Assembly (NCBI GenBank): GCA_016710235.1
Contig: JADJLG010000001.1
Span: forward strand, 981,501-1,045,500
Origin: Saprospiraceae bacterium
GTDB lineage: Bacteria > Bacteroidota > Bacteroidia > Chitinophagales > Saprospiraceae
Direction: 5' to 3'
Length of the DNA: 64,000 bases
The notes beneath the pieces were generated by a model. The model worked only from the letters and a program-made list of their open reading frames with translations, had not been told where the DNA came from and ran no database searches. The position numbers and the translations under genes are program-made. Every line of letters begins with the position of its first letter. Position 1 is the stretch's first letter. Positions 1 to 8,439 of the stretch are shown piece after piece.

Positions 1-2108
1 CCGACTTCGCTCTGCCTGAGCGCTCCGGCATCATTCAGACCATCACCGATCATCATCACTTTGAGATGGTGTTCATTTTGCAAGGCAGTTACATAGTCAA
101 GCTTTTGTTGGGGACTTTGTTGGAAGAGCACTTCACAGTCCGGCCCCATCAGGCGGGTGATATTTTGTTTTTCAAAATCATTATCCCCCGAAAGCAGGGA
201 CAAGGAAAAATTGGATTTCAATCCTTTAAACAGGTTTTGCATACCAAAACGGTATTTATTCCTCAATACGAATTCGCCTGTGATCAGGCCGTCCTTGTAC
301 AGTACCACCTTACTGCCTGACTGATCAGTCTGATACTCGCCTCCAATAAATGTGGGAGAACCCATTTTATAATGTGTCTCATCAATCCAGGCTTCCATGC
401 CCAGTCCTTCGTGTTCGACAAAATGTTCGATGTTGCGACAGTCTTTGACATTGATAAATTCAGATATACTTTTATTGACAGGATGAGTGGACTGTTTGAT
501 CATCGAAGCAATATTTTGTAAGTCCTTTTCCGCCATTTTGGGACCAAAGTACATCACTTGTGCGGATCCTGACTGTGTCAATGTTCCCGTTTTGTCGAAA
601 ACGATGTGGTTGATATTTGCTATTCGATCGATGATCTCTGCAGATCTTAGGTAAAATCTGTTTTGGCCAAAGATGCGTAGGATATTGCCATTGGTGTAAT
701 TTTGGGAAAGGAGCAAAGCACAGGGGCAGGCCACAATAAGTACCGTGGTGATGGCATTCCACATATATGCCGTATTACCCTTCATACCCCAATAAGTTCC
801 TGCTGCGATACCGATCAGAAGAACTGCATAAGTAAAATAAGCCCCTACAAGGTCGTAAGTCGTCCGGTTGAGGGAGGATTTGTCATTAAAAGCGGATTGG
901 TTCCAGAGATTAGTCAAATAGCTTTGAGACACTTCTTTAAGGACAACGAGTTCCAGCATACCTCCTGTCTGTCTGCCACCGGCATAAACGATCTCACCGA
1001 TGCTGACAGGTGAGGGCTGACTCTCCCCTACTACAAAGCTGTAATCTATACTCGCCTTGCCTTTTGAAACCATAGCATCTACGGGAATAATTTCATTGGA
1101 ATGGATTCGGATCAGGTCATGCTCTTTGAGTTTGGACACTTCTGTGGGTACTGCTTGACCCTCAGATAGCTTGACTACGGCGATTGGGAAAAATGATTTG
1201 TAATCCCGGTCAAAAGAAATCGCGCTATGTGTCCTCGACTGGAGCCATCTCCCGATGAGCATAAAAAACACAATACCGCTCATGCTGTCCAAATATCCGC
1301 CTCCGGTCCCTGACAGGATCTCAAACAAACTCCTGATGAAGGTTATACTCAGAGCCAGAGCCACCGGAAAGTCAATATTCAAATAGCCGTTTTTAAGGCC
1401 TTTCCATGCCGCAGTAAAGAACTCCGTAGCGGCATAAAACAATACGGGAAAGGACAAAGCAATACTCAGAAATTTCAAAACGAAATGCAACTTCGTATCG
1501 ATGGTGTTTTGGATGGCCAGATAGTCCGCAAAACTGAAGATCATGATGTTGGCAAAGCAAAATCCAGCAATTCCAATTTTGTAGATACGCGACTTGTCAG
1601 TATATGCTGTGCCTGATTTCTGGATGTCGTTCAAACTGAGATGTGGTTCATAACCGATGCTATCCAGAGTTTCTGCCACTTTGCGCAGGCTGGTCTTACT
1701 GAGATTGTAACTGATGAAAACTTCTTTCCTCTCAAAATTGACCCGGGAGGCGATCACGCCTTCGTTGAGCCGGTTGAGTTGTTCGAGAATATACAAGCAG
1801 CTGGAGCAATGAATCTGGGGTAAGTAAAGAATCAACTGCGCTTGTTTTCCGTCGCTGAAATGCACCAGTTTGCGAGCGATCTCTTCGTCATCCAAAAAAG
1901 CGTATTTATCTTGTCTGACTTCATTGCGCTGGCTCAGACCCGGACAGGAATTGAGTTGATAATACTCACCAAGGTCATTTTTTTGAAGGATCTGAAATAC
2001 CGTTCGGCAGCCATTGCAACAAAATGACTTGCCTTCCAAAACGTAGGTTTGTCCTGAAGTTTCGCTTCCACAATGAAAACACCCTACTGCTTGCCTAACG
2101 GATTCCAT
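1..2108 (-). CDS. ccoI: Copper-translocating P-type ATPase CcoI/FixI, 3' end outside window
   Basis: Open reading frame from ATG at 2108 to the window edge, about 702 codons seen; the stop lies to the left. N-terminus has a Cys-pair metal-binding domain (CFHCG near residue 10, CCNGC near 30) typical of the CcoI/FixI branch, then an HMA-like domain with HCSSC (residues 100-104). Downstream come several hydrophobic segments, the transmembrane CPC copper motif (near residue 459), the phosphorylation site DKTGTLT (near 506) and GDGLND (near 689). The family pumps Cu(I) across the inner membrane for assembly of cbb3-type cytochrome oxidase. It follows a 60-codon gene by 25 bases and the Rrf2 regulator, probably one operon; ccoS/ccoN would be expected further left but are not visible. 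Family assignment is firm, CcoI rather than a detoxifying CopA is inferred from the N-terminal domain. Confidence 0.9.
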   Translation of the reverse strand, partial: MESVRQAVGCFHCGSETSGQTYVLEGKSFCCNGCRTVFQILQKNDLGEYYQLNSCPGLSQRNEVRQDKYAFLDDEEIARKLVHFSDGKQAQLILYLPQIHCSSCLYILEQLNRLNEGVIASRVNFERKEVFISYNLSKTSLRKVAETLDSIGYEPHLSLNDIQKSGTAYTDKSRIYKIGIAGFCFANIMIFSFADYLAIQNTIDTKLHFVLKFLSIALSFPVLFYAATEFFTAAWKGLKNGYLNIDFPVALALSITFIRSLFEILSGTGGGYLDSMSGIVFFMLIGRWLQSRTHSAISFDRDYKSFFPIAVVKLSEGQAVPTEVSKLKEHDLIRIHSNEIIPVDAMVSKGKASIDYSFVVGESQPSPVSIGEIVYAGGRQTGGMLELVVLKEVSQSYLTNLWNQSAFNDKSSLNRTTYDLVGAYFTYAVLLIGIAAGTYWGMKGNTAYMWNAITTVLIVACPCALLLSQNYTNGNILRIFGQNRFYLRSAEIIDRIANINHIVFDKTGTLTQSGSAQVMYFGPKMAEKDLQNIASMIKQSTHPVNKSISEFINVKDCRNIEHFVEHEGLGMEAWIDETHYKMGSPTFIGGEYQTDQSGSKVVLYKDGLITGEFVLRNKYRFGMQNLFKGLKSNFSLSLLSGDNDFEKQNITRLMGPDCEVLFQQSPQQKLDYVTALQNEHHLKVMMIGDGLNDAGALRQSEV

Positions 2109-2133
2109 ACCCAAAGCACGAATTTACCTAATC

Positions 2134-2316
2134 TTAACTATGTGGATGATCAAGTTTTTCAGAATTTGTTTTGTCAGAAGAGCAAAGTCCTCCTCCTTTA
2201 CAGCTACCACAACATGATTTTGCTTTCTCCCCCAACTGCATCATCTCCTGCAAGATCTCCTGGTTTAACTTTGGATTTCGGTCCCCTTCCGGGCCGGATT
2301 GATTCAACTCCTTCAT
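2134..2316 (-). CDS. Small Cys-rich hypothetical protein upstream of ccoI
   Basis: A 60-residue ORF with ATG at 2316, between the Rrf2 regulator and ccoI on the same strand, ending 25 bases before the ccoI start. The middle has five cysteines in CCGSCKGGGLC, the rest is charged and Asn/Gln/Glu-rich; there is no signal peptide or membrane segment. I do not recognise the family. The tight spacing and the Cys cluster next to a copper ATPase suggest a metal-handling role, which is inference only. No strong ribosome binding site is visible, which is common in this phylum. It could be a chance ORF, but its position argues against that. Confidence 0.5.
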   Translation of the reverse strand: MKELNQSGPEGDRNPKLNQEILQEMMQLGEKAKSCCGSCKGGGLCSSDKTNSEKLDHPHS

Positions 2317-2340
2317 AATCTGCTGTTTATATCATTTTAG

Positions 2341-2359
2341 CAACTCTGATCATCAGTTG
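2341..2359. promoter_or_regulatory. Inverted repeat in leader of the small Cys-protein/ccoI genes
   Basis: CAACT and AGTTG arms surround a centre containing GATC (19 bases in all). It lies 25 bases upstream of the 60-codon gene. Could be an operator for the neighbouring Rrf2 regulator or for a Crp/Fnr protein; no consensus was matched, so function is unknown. Confidence 0.25.
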
Positions 2360-2377
2360 ATTTACCAAAATGAGGCA

Positions 2378-2385
2378 CAAATATA
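2378..2385 (-). promoter_or_regulatory. Possible -7 box (TATATTTG) for the small gene and ccoI
   Basis: Matches the Bacteroidota -7 consensus TAnnTTTG on the minus strand, 62 bases before the ATG at 2316. No good -33 TTTG was found at the usual distance, so this is weak. Confidence 0.3.
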
Positions 2386-2427
2386 ATATAGTAAAACACC
2401 CTTTTATCCCTTTTTTGATTTAAAAAA

Positions 2428-2862
2428 TTATTCATTTTTCAAAAAATATTTACCTGAGTCCAGCTTACCCTTAAAATCTCCTATAGTATTGCTTTCAATC
2501 ATGTGGATCAGATTTGTTTTGATTTCGCGATATTCAAAATGCACCGGACAAGGTTTTGCCTCATTGCACGTCTTCAAACCAAGCACACAGTCCAGATAGA
2601 TAGCTTCTCCATCTATGGCCTTGACGATATCCGCCAATGTGACATTGAGATCACTCTTATCCATAAAAAAACCCCCGTTTGGTCCTTTGACAGAATGAAC
2701 CAGTTTGCGGCGACTGAGATCCTGCATGATCTTGGCAATAAAATGCTCCGGAGCGTCAGTTCCTCTTGCTATTTCTTTGATACCAATACGAAGGTCACCG
2801 CTTGATTTTTGCGCTACAAAAATCATGGCCTTAATCGCGTATTCACATGTTTTAGAGAACAA
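2428..2862 (-). CDS. Rrf2 family transcriptional regulator with Fe-S-type cysteines
   Basis: 144 residues, TTG start at 2862; an in-frame stop lies a few codons upstream and no ATG is available, while the sequence begins MFSKTCEYAI as Rrf2 proteins do. N-terminal winged helix (about residues 1-80), then three cysteines at 92, 99 and 105 with spacing close to that of the IscR/NsrR cluster ligands. The family senses Fe-S status, NO or oxygen and binds promoters. It heads the small-gene/ccoI group, so control of respiratory oxidase maturation is a reasonable inference. Family sure, signal unknown. Confidence 0.88.
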   Translation of the reverse strand: MFSKTCEYAIKAMIFVAQKSSGDLRIGIKEIARGTDAPEHFIAKIMQDLSRRKLVHSVKGPNGGFFMDKSDLNVTLADIVKAIDGEAIYLDCVLGLKTCNEAKPCPVHFEYREIKTNLIHMIESNTIGDFKGKLDSGKYFLKNE

Positions 2863-2881
2863 CTTGTTGTGTTTGTTTAGG

Positions 2882-2889
2882 CAAATCTA
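2882..2889 (-). promoter_or_regulatory. Possible -7 box (TAGATTTG) of the Rrf2 gene
   Basis: Exact match to TAnnTTTG on the minus strand, 19 bases before the TTG start, which would give a very short leader. A clear -33 element is not seen. Confidence 0.35.
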
Positions 2890-3082
2890 TAAATAAATGA
2901 TCTAAATTCAGGAGTTTATTATCTTCTATTTTGATTTTATGCATGAAATCCGGCAAAATCATGCATTCTTACACTTTTTTCCTGTCTGTTTTGACTTGCT
3001 CCTCCATTGAAAAATCCTTTCAACGACCAACCCTCGAGTAGCATTACAAGTCGTCTGCTTCGACACAGATTTTCATTATCCT

Positions 3083-6000
3083 CTAGAGGTTCTGCTTTTT
3101 TTGGAGCAAAAAATAATTCCACCGGTTCTTTATTGGGTCATTTCTTTCATCATACAGACTGAAATAAAAGCTGTATTCATATTTTCTGTCTTTCTGGTTT
3201 AAAGATCGGACACTTTCACAGCTTTGTCCATCGCCGAGATCAGCCAAAAAGGCGGACAATATCAAACTATTGTTTCGTGAATAGGGAATTTCAAATGCTG
3301 ACCTTGTTGTTCCCGCCAATGCGTAATAGTCGATGGCCATGTGGTTGATATGAAAAGGCTCATCACTGCTGATTTTCCAAACCTTATCTTCGAATGTAGT
3401 CAGCGTTGCCCATTTCACACCGCTTTTATTTCCTCCTTCCTCCGGAACAGAATATGGGATGTAGTTTTTCTTGACAGCCTGGCTGTACAGTCCCATCGTC
3501 ATCCCTGTCGTTCGATCAGCATATGTATCGCTCGGACCAAAACCAAACCAATCTGTTCTGGACAGATTGAAAGGCGTGTTTACAAACCATCCCAATCGTT
3601 CCGGCTCCGGTAAGTCTTTGGCTAAGGACCAGTCCAACTTCAGGACTATACTCATATCGCCTGACTTGTGGAAAGCGTATTCTATTACCATGGGTGCATT
3701 TGATGCCAGAGGAAGGGTAGATTCCACACGCAACTTCACGATTTCTGCGGACTTCTCTATAACCTTGATCTCCCTTACAGCTGGGGCGTCGGCGATATGT
3801 CTCAATGCGGCTTGTTCTGCTGCACGCCCACAATATCTGTCCGACAGGGTAGGCGCCCGCCATAACATAGGCGTCAATGCATTCTCAATCATCGCCTGTG
3901 GTCCCACTTTCATTGTTGAAATAAAACCATTCTTCCGACTAACAGAAGCAGAAAAATAGGGACTGCTCACGAGGATTTCGCCACCGGTTTCATCCAGTTT
4001 CAGTTCCGGATAAGCCTTATAATCAGCTCGTAGGGCTGCCTGATATAAAGGCAATTTAAATTGCTCAACTCCCGGATTCAACATCCGTTGCATACCCCTG
4101 CTCGTAGTCAGCTCTTGAAGACTAAATTTGATATAGTAATCACTGCCTGGTGCCACATTATCAGTCTGATAATCAATTTTTACTCGTTTTTTCTCGCCGG
4201 GTTTGCTTGGATAATCTTCAATTTTTGCTTCTTTGCGCACTCGGCCTTCCTCTTCTACAGTGTAAAACAAATGGTAATTATCGGCTATCTTGAATTGGAG
4301 CAAATTGCTGATCTCAAACACGCCCTTTTCCAAATCAATTGCCTTGATCAGAAAGGGTTTGAACGCATTTTTGAAGCCATTGAAGCAAGGGCCCGTCTTG
4401 AAATCGGACGACATCAAACCCCTTACACACAAGAAACTGTCAGAGGCTTCGCCGTATTCTCCACCGTATGCATAGTAACTTGCATTTCTTTGATTCAACC
4501 GAACTAAGCTTTGTTCATTCCAACTATCGATGAATCCACCCATTACAGAAGGCGCACTGAGCGTGCGTTGCCATAGAGGCTCCAGATCACCAAGAGCATT
4601 GCCGAAGGCTGATGCCATAGGCTGGATGAGATAAGGTTTTCCATAATTGGAAAAAGCCGTTTTAGCTGGTCCCAGGATGATATCACCAAACGAAGAACCT
4701 TCATCGTCGATACATACCAAAGCGGTTTTATTTTGTTCCTTCAGCCAGGTGGAGGCTTTGATCAGGTTGTCACCTTCACCACAGTTGCGGCCCAGACTCC
4801 AAGCAATTATATTGCAACGGTTCTTGTTTCGTTCAAACATGTTTTTGATACGAAACAAAAAAGCTTCGCTGTAATATGCGCGCGAGATCAGTTCTGTCCT
4901 TGAAGAGTCCACTCCGGCCAGATCTATATTAGCCTGATCCAATATGTAAATGCCGAACTTCTGAAGGGTCTTGTACCAATGAGGATCGGCGGATCCTTGT
5001 GCCGGCATAGCGGCATTAATATTGTTGAGTTTCATCAAGTCTGCCTCATTTTCAATGTCGGCAGGCTGCAAAGTATAGGCCGAGGCAGCATGGTGCTCAT
5101 TTTTCCAGACACCATGAAGTTTAACTGGTTTTCCATTCGCGAGAAAGACACCATTCTTCACCTCATATTGTCTGAAACCGATAGGATACTGCAATACCTC
5201 GACAATCTTGTCAGATTCCATTAAGCTGATTTGAAGATTGTACAATCCCGGCATTTCATCTGACCAGGCCTTGACAGATCTGATATCCGTTTTGAAATTG
5301 TACGATTGCTCTGCTTCTTTGGGCACTTCAATGGCCTTGATGGTTTTGAAGACCTCAGACTTCGACTCATCCACTAATGAAACTTGTATTGACATTTTCC
5401 TGGATTCGGCGAGATTATTGTGGACCAAGACATCCAGATCCAGTGTACCCGTTTTATATGCGTCTTTCAATCCGGTTTTGGCATAGAAATCCTTTATCCT
5501 CGTCTTCGGTCTTGCGACAAGAAATGACTTTCTAAATATTCCTGATAAAAACCACTGCGCGTGTGATTCAAAATAATTGCCATCACAATACCTGAATGCA
5601 ACGACCGTGATTTCGTTCTGGTCAGGTTTCAGATAAGGTGTGATATGAAATTCTGAACCGGCTCTGGAGTCCTCAGAATATCCTGCTAGAAGGCCATTTA
5701 CATAAACAAAAAAACCTGAGCTGACTCCTTCAAAGTTTACAAACACATCCATGTCCTTCCAGGTATCCTTCACTTTAAACGTTCTCTTGAACACTTGAAC
5801 TCCATTATCTTTCTCCGGTGGATAGGGAAAATGAAATCCATCCGGCAATCTGTGATATCGAAATAGTGGCACCCCAAAACCTTTGAGCTCCATACAGGAG
5901 GGTACGGGCGTTTCACTCCAGGCCAAACTGGCAAAAGCCTGACTTTCTACTCCCGCGGGCACCTCTTCCGGTCCGGAAAAATATTTGTGTTTCCAAAACC

Positions 6001-6250
6001 CATTCAGACTTTCGTAACGGTCAGAGTTCTGCATCATACCCGCATCTGCTAGAGATGTGTTTTCAAATGGATAAAAGTCAGTGCGACTCGCTTCCCGGTG
6101 AAACTCGAATACCTTGGGATCTTTCCAATAGGTTGGCAGGGTAATAGACCCGGCATTTTTGCTTTGTAGTACAGATTGCTTATCCCCCTCGGAACCTCGC
6201 TTACAAGAAGCCATCACAAGCATTGATAACAATACAATAATCCACCTCAT
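3083..6250 (-). CDS. GH2 beta-galactosidase-like lipoprotein, active site lost
   Basis: 1,055 residues with a lipoprotein signal (MASC at residues 13-16). The layout is that of LacZ-type GH2 enzymes: jelly-roll sugar-binding domain, immunoglobulin-like domains, a TIM barrel from about residue 360 and a C-terminal beta-sandwich (Bgal_small_N type, about 760-1040). Conserved framework motifs are present, yet the catalytic ones are changed: the SLGNES acid/base motif reads SLGRNC (residues 485-490), the CEYAHAMGN nucleophile motif reads QPMASAFGN (543-551), the metal-ligand motif NIETHG reads NIDLAG (441-446), and RCSHYP reads MPAQGS (415-420). It should therefore not hydrolyse beta-galactosides by the normal mechanism. 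It may be a carbohydrate-binding pseudoenzyme at the cell surface. No SusC/SusD pair is nearby. Confidence 0.85.
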   Translation of the reverse strand: MRWIIVLLSMLVMASCKRGSEGDKQSVLQSKNAGSITLPTYWKDPKVFEFHREASRTDFYPFENTSLADAGMMQNSDRYESLNGFWKHKYFSGPEEVPAGVESQAFASLAWSETPVPSCMELKGFGVPLFRYHRLPDGFHFPYPPEKDNGVQVFKRTFKVKDTWKDMDVFVNFEGVSSGFFVYVNGLLAGYSEDSRAGSEFHITPYLKPDQNEITVVAFRYCDGNYFESHAQWFLSGIFRKSFLVARPKTRIKDFYAKTGLKDAYKTGTLDLDVLVHNNLAESRKMSIQVSLVDESKSEVFKTIKAIEVPKEAEQSYNFKTDIRSVKAWSDEMPGLYNLQISLMESDKIVEVLQYPIGFRQYEVKNGVFLANGKPVKLHGVWKNEHHAASAYTLQPADIENEADLMKLNNINAAMPAQGSADPHWYKTLQKFGIYILDQANIDLAGVDSSRTELISRAYYSEAFLFRIKNMFERNKNRCNIIAWSLGRNCGEGDNLIKASTWLKEQNKTALVCIDDEGSSFGDIILGPAKTAFSNYGKPYLIQPMASAFGNALGDLEPLWQRTLSAPSVMGGFIDSWNEQSLVRLNQRNASYYAYGGEYGEASDSFLCVRGLMSSDFKTGPCFNGFKNAFKPFLIKAIDLEKGVFEISNLLQFKIADNYHLFYTVEEEGRVRKEAKIEDYPSKPGEKKRVKIDYQTDNVAPGSDYYIKFSLQELTTSRGMQRMLNPGVEQFKLPLYQAALRADYKAYPELKLDETGGEILVSSPYFSASVSRKNGFISTMKVGPQAMIENALTPMLWRAPTLSDRYCGRAAEQAALRHIADAPAVREIKVIEKSAEIVKLRVESTLPLASNAPMVIEYAFHKSGDMSIVLKLDWSLAKDLPEPERLGWFVNTPFNLSRTDWFGFGPSDTYADRTTGMTMGLYSQAVKKNYIPYSVPEEGGNKSGVKWATLTTFEDKVWKISSDEPFHINHMAIDYYALAGTTRSAFEIPYSRNNSLILSAFLADLGDGQSCESVRSLNQKDRKYEYSFYFSLYDERNDPIKNRWNYFLLQKKQNL

Positions 6251-6284
6251 GTCACAATTTTTTTCTGAAAGACTCTTTTCGTTA

Positions 6285-6292
6285 TATTTTTG
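6285..6292 (+). promoter_or_regulatory. Possible -7 box (TATTTTTG) of the M28 peptidase gene
   Basis: Matches TAnnTTTG in the 84-base divergent gap, 42 bases before the ATG at 6335. The -33 partner is unclear. Confidence 0.35.
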
Positions 6293-6334
6293 TTTCCCTC
6301 TTGATCAAAAATAATTAAAAAAATCAGATCTCTT

Positions 6335-7537
6335 ATGAAAATACGCATCACGGTAATTGCTTTTCTAAGTTGCTGGTCTCTTATGGCCCAAAGACCCTGG
6401 CAACAAATCCATGTGGATGTAGTCTATCTATCCTCTGACGACCTCGAAGGTAGAGAAACGGCAGCTCGTGGCGAAAAACTGGCTGCGGAGTATATCTCAT
6501 CCAGGATGGAAGCTATTGGCCTGGAACCAAAAGGAAATTCCAAGTATTACCAAAGCTTCGATTTCGCATCCAATCCCCATGAAAAGTCTGTAAAAGACAA
6601 AAAAGGAACCAACGTCATCGGTTTTCTCAATAGAAATGCAGACAAAACCATCATCATAGGAGCACATTATGATCATCTGGGATTCGGAGCCACAGGCTCA
6701 TTAGCTGCTAATGACCACAGCATTCATAATGGTGCAGACGACAATGCCAGCGGAATATCGAGCCTTCTTTGGTTGGCTGAACAATTGAGCACTCAAAAAA
6801 AATTAGGGGTCAATGTTTTGTTTATCGCTTTCTCAGGAGAAGAGCTGGGCCTTATTGGGTCCAAAGCTTACTGCGAAAATCCGGTGATCCCTATGGAAAA
6901 AGTATTAGCCATGATCAATATGGATATGGTTGGACGTCTCAAAGCTGAAAAAAGCTTTGCCATAAGCGGATCAGGTACTGCAAAAGAGTGGAATCAGCTC
7001 CTCGAAAAAGTAAAACCCGAAGGATTCAGTTTTACTTTGAGCGAAAGCGGCGTCGGGCCCTCAGATCACACCTCCTTCTACTTGAAATCAATACCGGTTT
7101 TACACTTTTTTACAGGAGTTCATACGGATTATCATAAACCAAGTGACGACTCCCCATTGGTCAACTATGAGGGTATTTACCAGATTTCGGGAATTATCTA
7201 TAACCTTGTATTACAACTATCTTCAGAACCTATGTTGAGTTTTCAAAAAACAAAAGACGAAAATAAAGAACAAGCCGCGGCATTTAAAGTCACTCTGGGC
7301 GTGATGCCGGATTATTCATACAGTGGTAACGGCATGCGTGTGGACGCCGTTTTGGATGACAGACCTGCTAAAAAAGCGGGGTTGCTGGGTGGTGATGTCA
7401 TCGTCAAAGTCGGGGATATGGACATCAAAGATATCTATGCTTATATGAAAGCTCTGAGCAACTATAAAAAGGGTGATAAAACCAAAGTAACAGTAGATCG
7501 CAAGGGCGAACAGTTGACATATGAAGTTGAATTTTAA
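6335..7537 (+). CDS. Secreted M28 family zinc metallopeptidase with C-terminal PDZ domain
   Basis: 400 residues. Signal peptide ends near MAQ (residue 19). Peptidase M28 core with the expected di-zinc ligands visible: H111 in GAHYDH, D135 in GADDNASG, E169/E170 in SGEELG, D197 in NMDMVG and H267 in HTDYHKPSDD. Residues about 320-400 form a PDZ domain (RPAKKAGLLGGDVIVKVG). The family removes N-terminal residues from peptides; here it acts in the periplasm or outside. Divergent from the GH2-like gene and followed after 19 bases by the SET gene. Family assignment is secure, substrate unknown. Confidence 0.93.
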   Translation: MKIRITVIAFLSCWSLMAQRPWQQIHVDVVYLSSDDLEGRETAARGEKLAAEYISSRMEAIGLEPKGNSKYYQSFDFASNPHEKSVKDKKGTNVIGFLNRNADKTIIIGAHYDHLGFGATGSLAANDHSIHNGADDNASGISSLLWLAEQLSTQKKLGVNVLFIAFSGEELGLIGSKAYCENPVIPMEKVLAMINMDMVGRLKAEKSFAISGSGTAKEWNQLLEKVKPEGFSFTLSESGVGPSDHTSFYLKSIPVLHFFTGVHTDYHKPSDDSPLVNYEGIYQISGIIYNLVLQLSSEPMLSFQKTKDENKEQAAAFKVTLGVMPDYSYSGNGMRVDAVLDDRPAKKAGLLGGDVIVKVGDMDIKDIYAYMKALSNYKKGDKTKVTVDRKGEQLTYEVEF

Positions 7538-7556
7538 TTGAACTTTTCAAACTGTC

Positions 7557-7970
7557 ATGCAACAAATTCCCGGACTGTATTTCGCACCTTCTGTAACCAG
7601 CGGCAGGGGCGTGTATTGTAGGGAGGAAATATCTGCCGGCAGTATCATAGAGATCTGCCCTGTAATCATCATCCCTAGTCATGAGGTAGACATCATTCAT
7701 CATACTGATTTACACGACTATTACTTTGTCTGGGGGCATGATGACGATCAAGCCGCAATCGCGCTTGGCTATGGCTCATTGTACAATCATGCTGACTTTC
7801 CAAATGCTTCTTATGTGCTTGACATGGCAGAAAATACCATAGACATCCGTGCGATAAAAAATATCACTGCCGGAGAAGAAATCACCATCAACTATCATGG
7901 TGAACCCGGCACCCAAGCTGAGTTGTGGTTTGATGAAAAAGGTCATCGTATCAAAAGGATTAAAGCCTAA
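7557..7970 (+). CDS. SET domain-containing protein
   Basis: 137 residues forming a single compact SET domain. Visible motifs are GRGV near residue 17 (start of the fold), YNHADFPNA near residues 80-88 (the NHS-type SAM-binding motif) and AGEEITINY near 108-116. The family methylates lysines using S-adenosylmethionine; bacterial versions of this short type have poorly known targets. Begins 19 bases after the M28 peptidase stop, so probably co-transcribed. No signal peptide, so cytoplasmic. Confidence 0.85.
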   Translation: MQQIPGLYFAPSVTSGRGVYCREEISAGSIIEICPVIIIPSHEVDIIHHTDLHDYYFVWGHDDDQAAIALGYGSLYNHADFPNASYVLDMAENTIDIRAIKNITAGEEITINYHGEPGTQAELWFDEKGHRIKRIKA

Positions 7971-7994
7971 TTTGGTCTTGACCCGGCACCCAAG
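7904..7994 (+). repeat. 14-base direct repeat, end of SET gene and just after it
   Basis: ACCCGGCACCCAAG occurs at 7904-7917 and 7981-7994. The second copy lies just past the stop codon. Probably a minor local duplication; no function proposed. Confidence 0.5.
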
Positions 7995-8035
7995 ACCTGA
8001 TTTTCGCAAACGGATTTCTGATTGGGAATTCATGT

Positions 8036-8230
8036 TTGGATGACTTCTTCCTTTGGAAAAAATTAAACCCGGATGTTCGAGTTTGGGATCGCAATGAGAA
8101 TCAAATTGGTAGTAAAATCAAGAATTTTGACACGACCGAATGGTTCCTTCAAGTGAAAATCGAGTGCTCGATTTCACTCCATAACGAGGGAACCGGGCAA
8201 TACTTTGCCAGTCATTACGAAGGTTTTTAA
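8036..8230 (+). CDS. Doubtful small ORF in a 469-base gap
   Basis: 64 codons with a TTG start, no signal peptide, no recognised motif and no clear ribosome binding site. It lies between the SET gene and the convergent TonB receptor gene. Apart from it the gap 7971-8439 shows nothing I can name. Listed for completeness; it may be non-coding. Confidence 0.2.
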   Translation: MDDFFLWKKLNPDVRVWDRNENQIGSKIKNFDTTEWFLQVKIECSISLHNEGTGQYFASHYEGF

Positions 8231-8439
8231 GAAAGGAAACTAGTTTCTTTTTATATTATTATGGCATCAATTTTAAAAATAAACTAGTACAGCTGCATGG
8301 CTTTTTCAAAAAATCCATTCTTGCAAATTAAGCAAAGCACAAATCAATGCGTTTGTAGATGCTTGGACTCAGAATAGAATTTCAACTACAAAATTTAGTT
8401 AACTTATTAATCACTAATGGAAGTGAAATGTACTTCAAA

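Noticed and set aside
2937..3122. 61-codon minus-strand ORF overlapping the end of the GH2-like gene
   Set aside because: Lies mostly in another frame of the real gene, low-complexity and without conserved features.
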